In this document: positions 5,178 through 5,647 of the stretch, one piece after another
Layout of the letters: each line of letters opens with the position of its first letter
Position numbering within the stretch: the stretch's first letter is position 1
Assembly: GCA_903934745.1 (NCBI GenBank)
Contig: CAIZOZ010000233.1
Span: 1-5,647 of the forward strand
Direction: 5' to 3'
DNA length: 5,647 nt
Source: an uncultured cyanobacterium
Lineage (GTDB): Bacteria; Cyanobacteriota; Cyanobacteriia; PCC-6307; Cyanobiaceae
The notes under the pieces: model-generated
What the model saw: only the letters and a program-made list of their open reading frames with translations
Database searches by the model: none
What the model was told of the DNA's origin: nothing
Position numbers and translations under genes: made by a program

Positions 5178-5321
5178 ATGGCCGACTCCACTCCCCGCTT
5201 TGGATTTGTTGCCTTTGCCGAAACCTGGAATGGCCGCCTGGCCATGCTCGGTTTCGTGATCGGCCTCGCCACCGAGCTGCTGACGGGCCAGAGCATCCTT
5301 TCCCAAATCGGCCTGGGCTGA
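5178..5321 (+). CDS. hli: High-light-inducible chlorophyll a/b-binding-like protein (Hlip), 47 aa
   Basis: A one-helix Hlip of the light-harvesting-like superfamily. The polar N-terminus MADSTPRFGF leads into the chlorophyll-binding signature ETWNGRLAMLGF (residues 15-26), the ExxNxRxAMxGF pattern in which Glu15, Asn18 and Arg20 are the key residues. A transmembrane helix follows up to about residue 36, then a short GQSILSQIGLG tail. Hlips sit in the thylakoid membrane, bind chlorophyll and carotenoid as dimers and dissipate excess energy while protecting chlorophyll synthesis and photosystem II assembly or repair. The length is normal for the short picocyanobacterial class. ATG 5178 has no Shine-Dalgarno site, but it gives the right length and phase. 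An HLR1-like box lies just upstream. The gene leads a tight run of small membrane ORFs ending in another hli, probably one operon. Which Hli subtype it is cannot be decided here. Confidence 0.95.
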   Translation: MADSTPRFGFVAFAETWNGRLAMLGFVIGLATELLTGQSILSQIGLG

Positions 5322-5326
5322 TCCTC

Positions 5327-5440
5327 ATCAATACCGACTACACCGCAACCATCACAGCTGTCGTCGTGCTTGTCATTGGCCTCAGTTCCATGGTGGCCTA
5401 CGTGATCAGTCGTCCCAGCGACTTGGCGCCGAGAGCCTGA
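5327..5440 (+). CDS. Mini membrane protein between hli genes, start codon unresolved (~37 aa)
   Basis: The frame reads NTDYTATITAVVVLVIGLSS followed by MVAYVISRPSDLAPRA and TGA. It has one clear transmembrane helix (ATITAVVVLVIGLSSMVAYVI) and a basic, Pro-containing tail, so it looks like a genuine one-pass protein. Yet there is no ATG, GTG or TTG in frame upstream of the helix. The first usual start is GTG 5366, which would cut the helix. The coordinates given assume the ATC at 5327 (one base from ATG); CTG at 5318-5320, overlapping the hli stop, is another non-standard choice. The frame is open throughout the hli gene in the -1 phase, so a frameshift fusion cannot be excluded. The following ORF starts on the last base of its stop (TGATG), which argues that the frame is translated. 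No function is known to me. Confidence 0.5.
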   Translation: MNTDYTATITAVVVLVIGLSSMVAYVISRPSDLAPRA

Positions 5441-5517
5441 TGGTGCCCTATCTCATCCTCCCCATGTTCAGTGCCTGGGTTATTCTTCCACTGTTTCAGT
5501 CCAATCTGGCGGACTGA
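5440..5517 (+). CDS. Mini membrane protein between hli genes (25 aa)
   Basis: The ORF reads MVPYLILPMFSAWVILPLFQ plus SNLAD, then TGA. It is almost entirely one hydrophobic helix with prolines at residues 3, 8 and 17 and an acidic end. Its ATG overlaps the stop of the previous ORF by one base (TGATG), a typical arrangement for coupled translation in an operon. The next hli starts 26 bases after its stop. It is small enough to have arisen by chance, but the overlap and the position within an hli cluster favour a real peptide. No family is recognised. Confidence 0.45.
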   Translation: MVPYLILPMFSAWVILPLFQSNLAD

Positions 5518-5543
5518 AGCCCCAGGCTTGGTAGTAGATCCAC

Positions 5544-5647
5544 ATGGATCAGCTCAAGCGCGTTGAGTTCTTCAATGGCCGCGCTGCCATGCTTGGCCTG
5601 TTGATCGGCGTCATCGTCGAGGGACTGACGGGCTTCGGAATTGCCCA
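5544..5647 (+). CDS. hli: High-light-inducible protein (Hlip), 3' end outside window
   Basis: The first 34 residues of a second Hlip are present: MDQLKRVEFFNGRAAMLGLL, then IGVIVEGLTGFGIA before the window ends. The chlorophyll-binding signature is EFFNGRAAMLGL (residues 8-19), with Glu8, Asn11 and Arg13 as the key residues, followed by the membrane helix. The last helix position is Leu instead of the common Phe. It has a shorter N-terminus than the first hli. It probably belongs to the same transcript and could pair with the first Hlip in the membrane. The upstream bases hold only a weak purine-rich stretch (GGTAGTAG) as a ribosome binding site. It likely has only a few residues left beyond the window. 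Confidence 0.93.
   Translation, partial: MDQLKRVEFFNGRAAMLGLLIGVIVEGLTGFGIA

Overview
The window comes from a cyanobacterium, most likely of the picocyanobacterial Synechococcus/Cyanobium group. The evidence is the 3' end of psbA (photosystem II D1 protein), two high-light-inducible (Hli) chlorophyll-binding protein genes, a DUF3598 (lipocalin-like) gene, a HIP1 octamer (GCGATCGC) and several very small proteins of the kind common in these genomes. Base composition is moderately high in G+C. No rRNA, tRNA, CRISPR array or intact mobile element was seen.

Layout. 1-300: psbA C-terminus and a strong hairpin terminator that has T-runs on both sides. 364-531 (minus): a 55-residue protein with an LCCSDDE motif, convergent with psbA. 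532-1263: three tiny plus-strand ORFs, two of them membrane proteins. 1264-1740: little that can be defended as coding. About 1740-2140 (plus): the DNA-binding end of an AraC-family regulator, which may lack a sensor domain. 2215-2478 (minus): an 87-residue conserved-looking hypothetical protein convergent with the regulator, with a perfect inverted repeat a few bases before its start codon. 2500-2888: intergenic or decayed coding sequence with one possible membrane ORF. 2889-3581 (plus): a 230-residue orphan protein. 3582-4199: sparse, with one possible small minus-strand ORF. 4200-5066 (plus): the DUF3598 protein. 5100-5647 (plus): a compact hli cluster, in the order hli, mini-membrane ORF, mini-membrane ORF, then a second hli cut by the window edge.

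How the parts relate. Both ends concern photosynthesis under light stress: D1, which turns over rapidly in high light, and Hlips, which protect chlorophyll and photosystem assembly. The hli cluster is preceded by two GTTACA units spaced like an HLR1 box, the site of the response regulator RpaB, so light-stress control is the best guess. The most unusual part is the hli cluster. The first mini-ORF looks like a real single-helix protein but has no ATG/GTG/TTG start ahead of its helix, and its frame is open back through the whole hli gene. The second mini-ORF starts on the last base of the first one's stop codon (TGATG).
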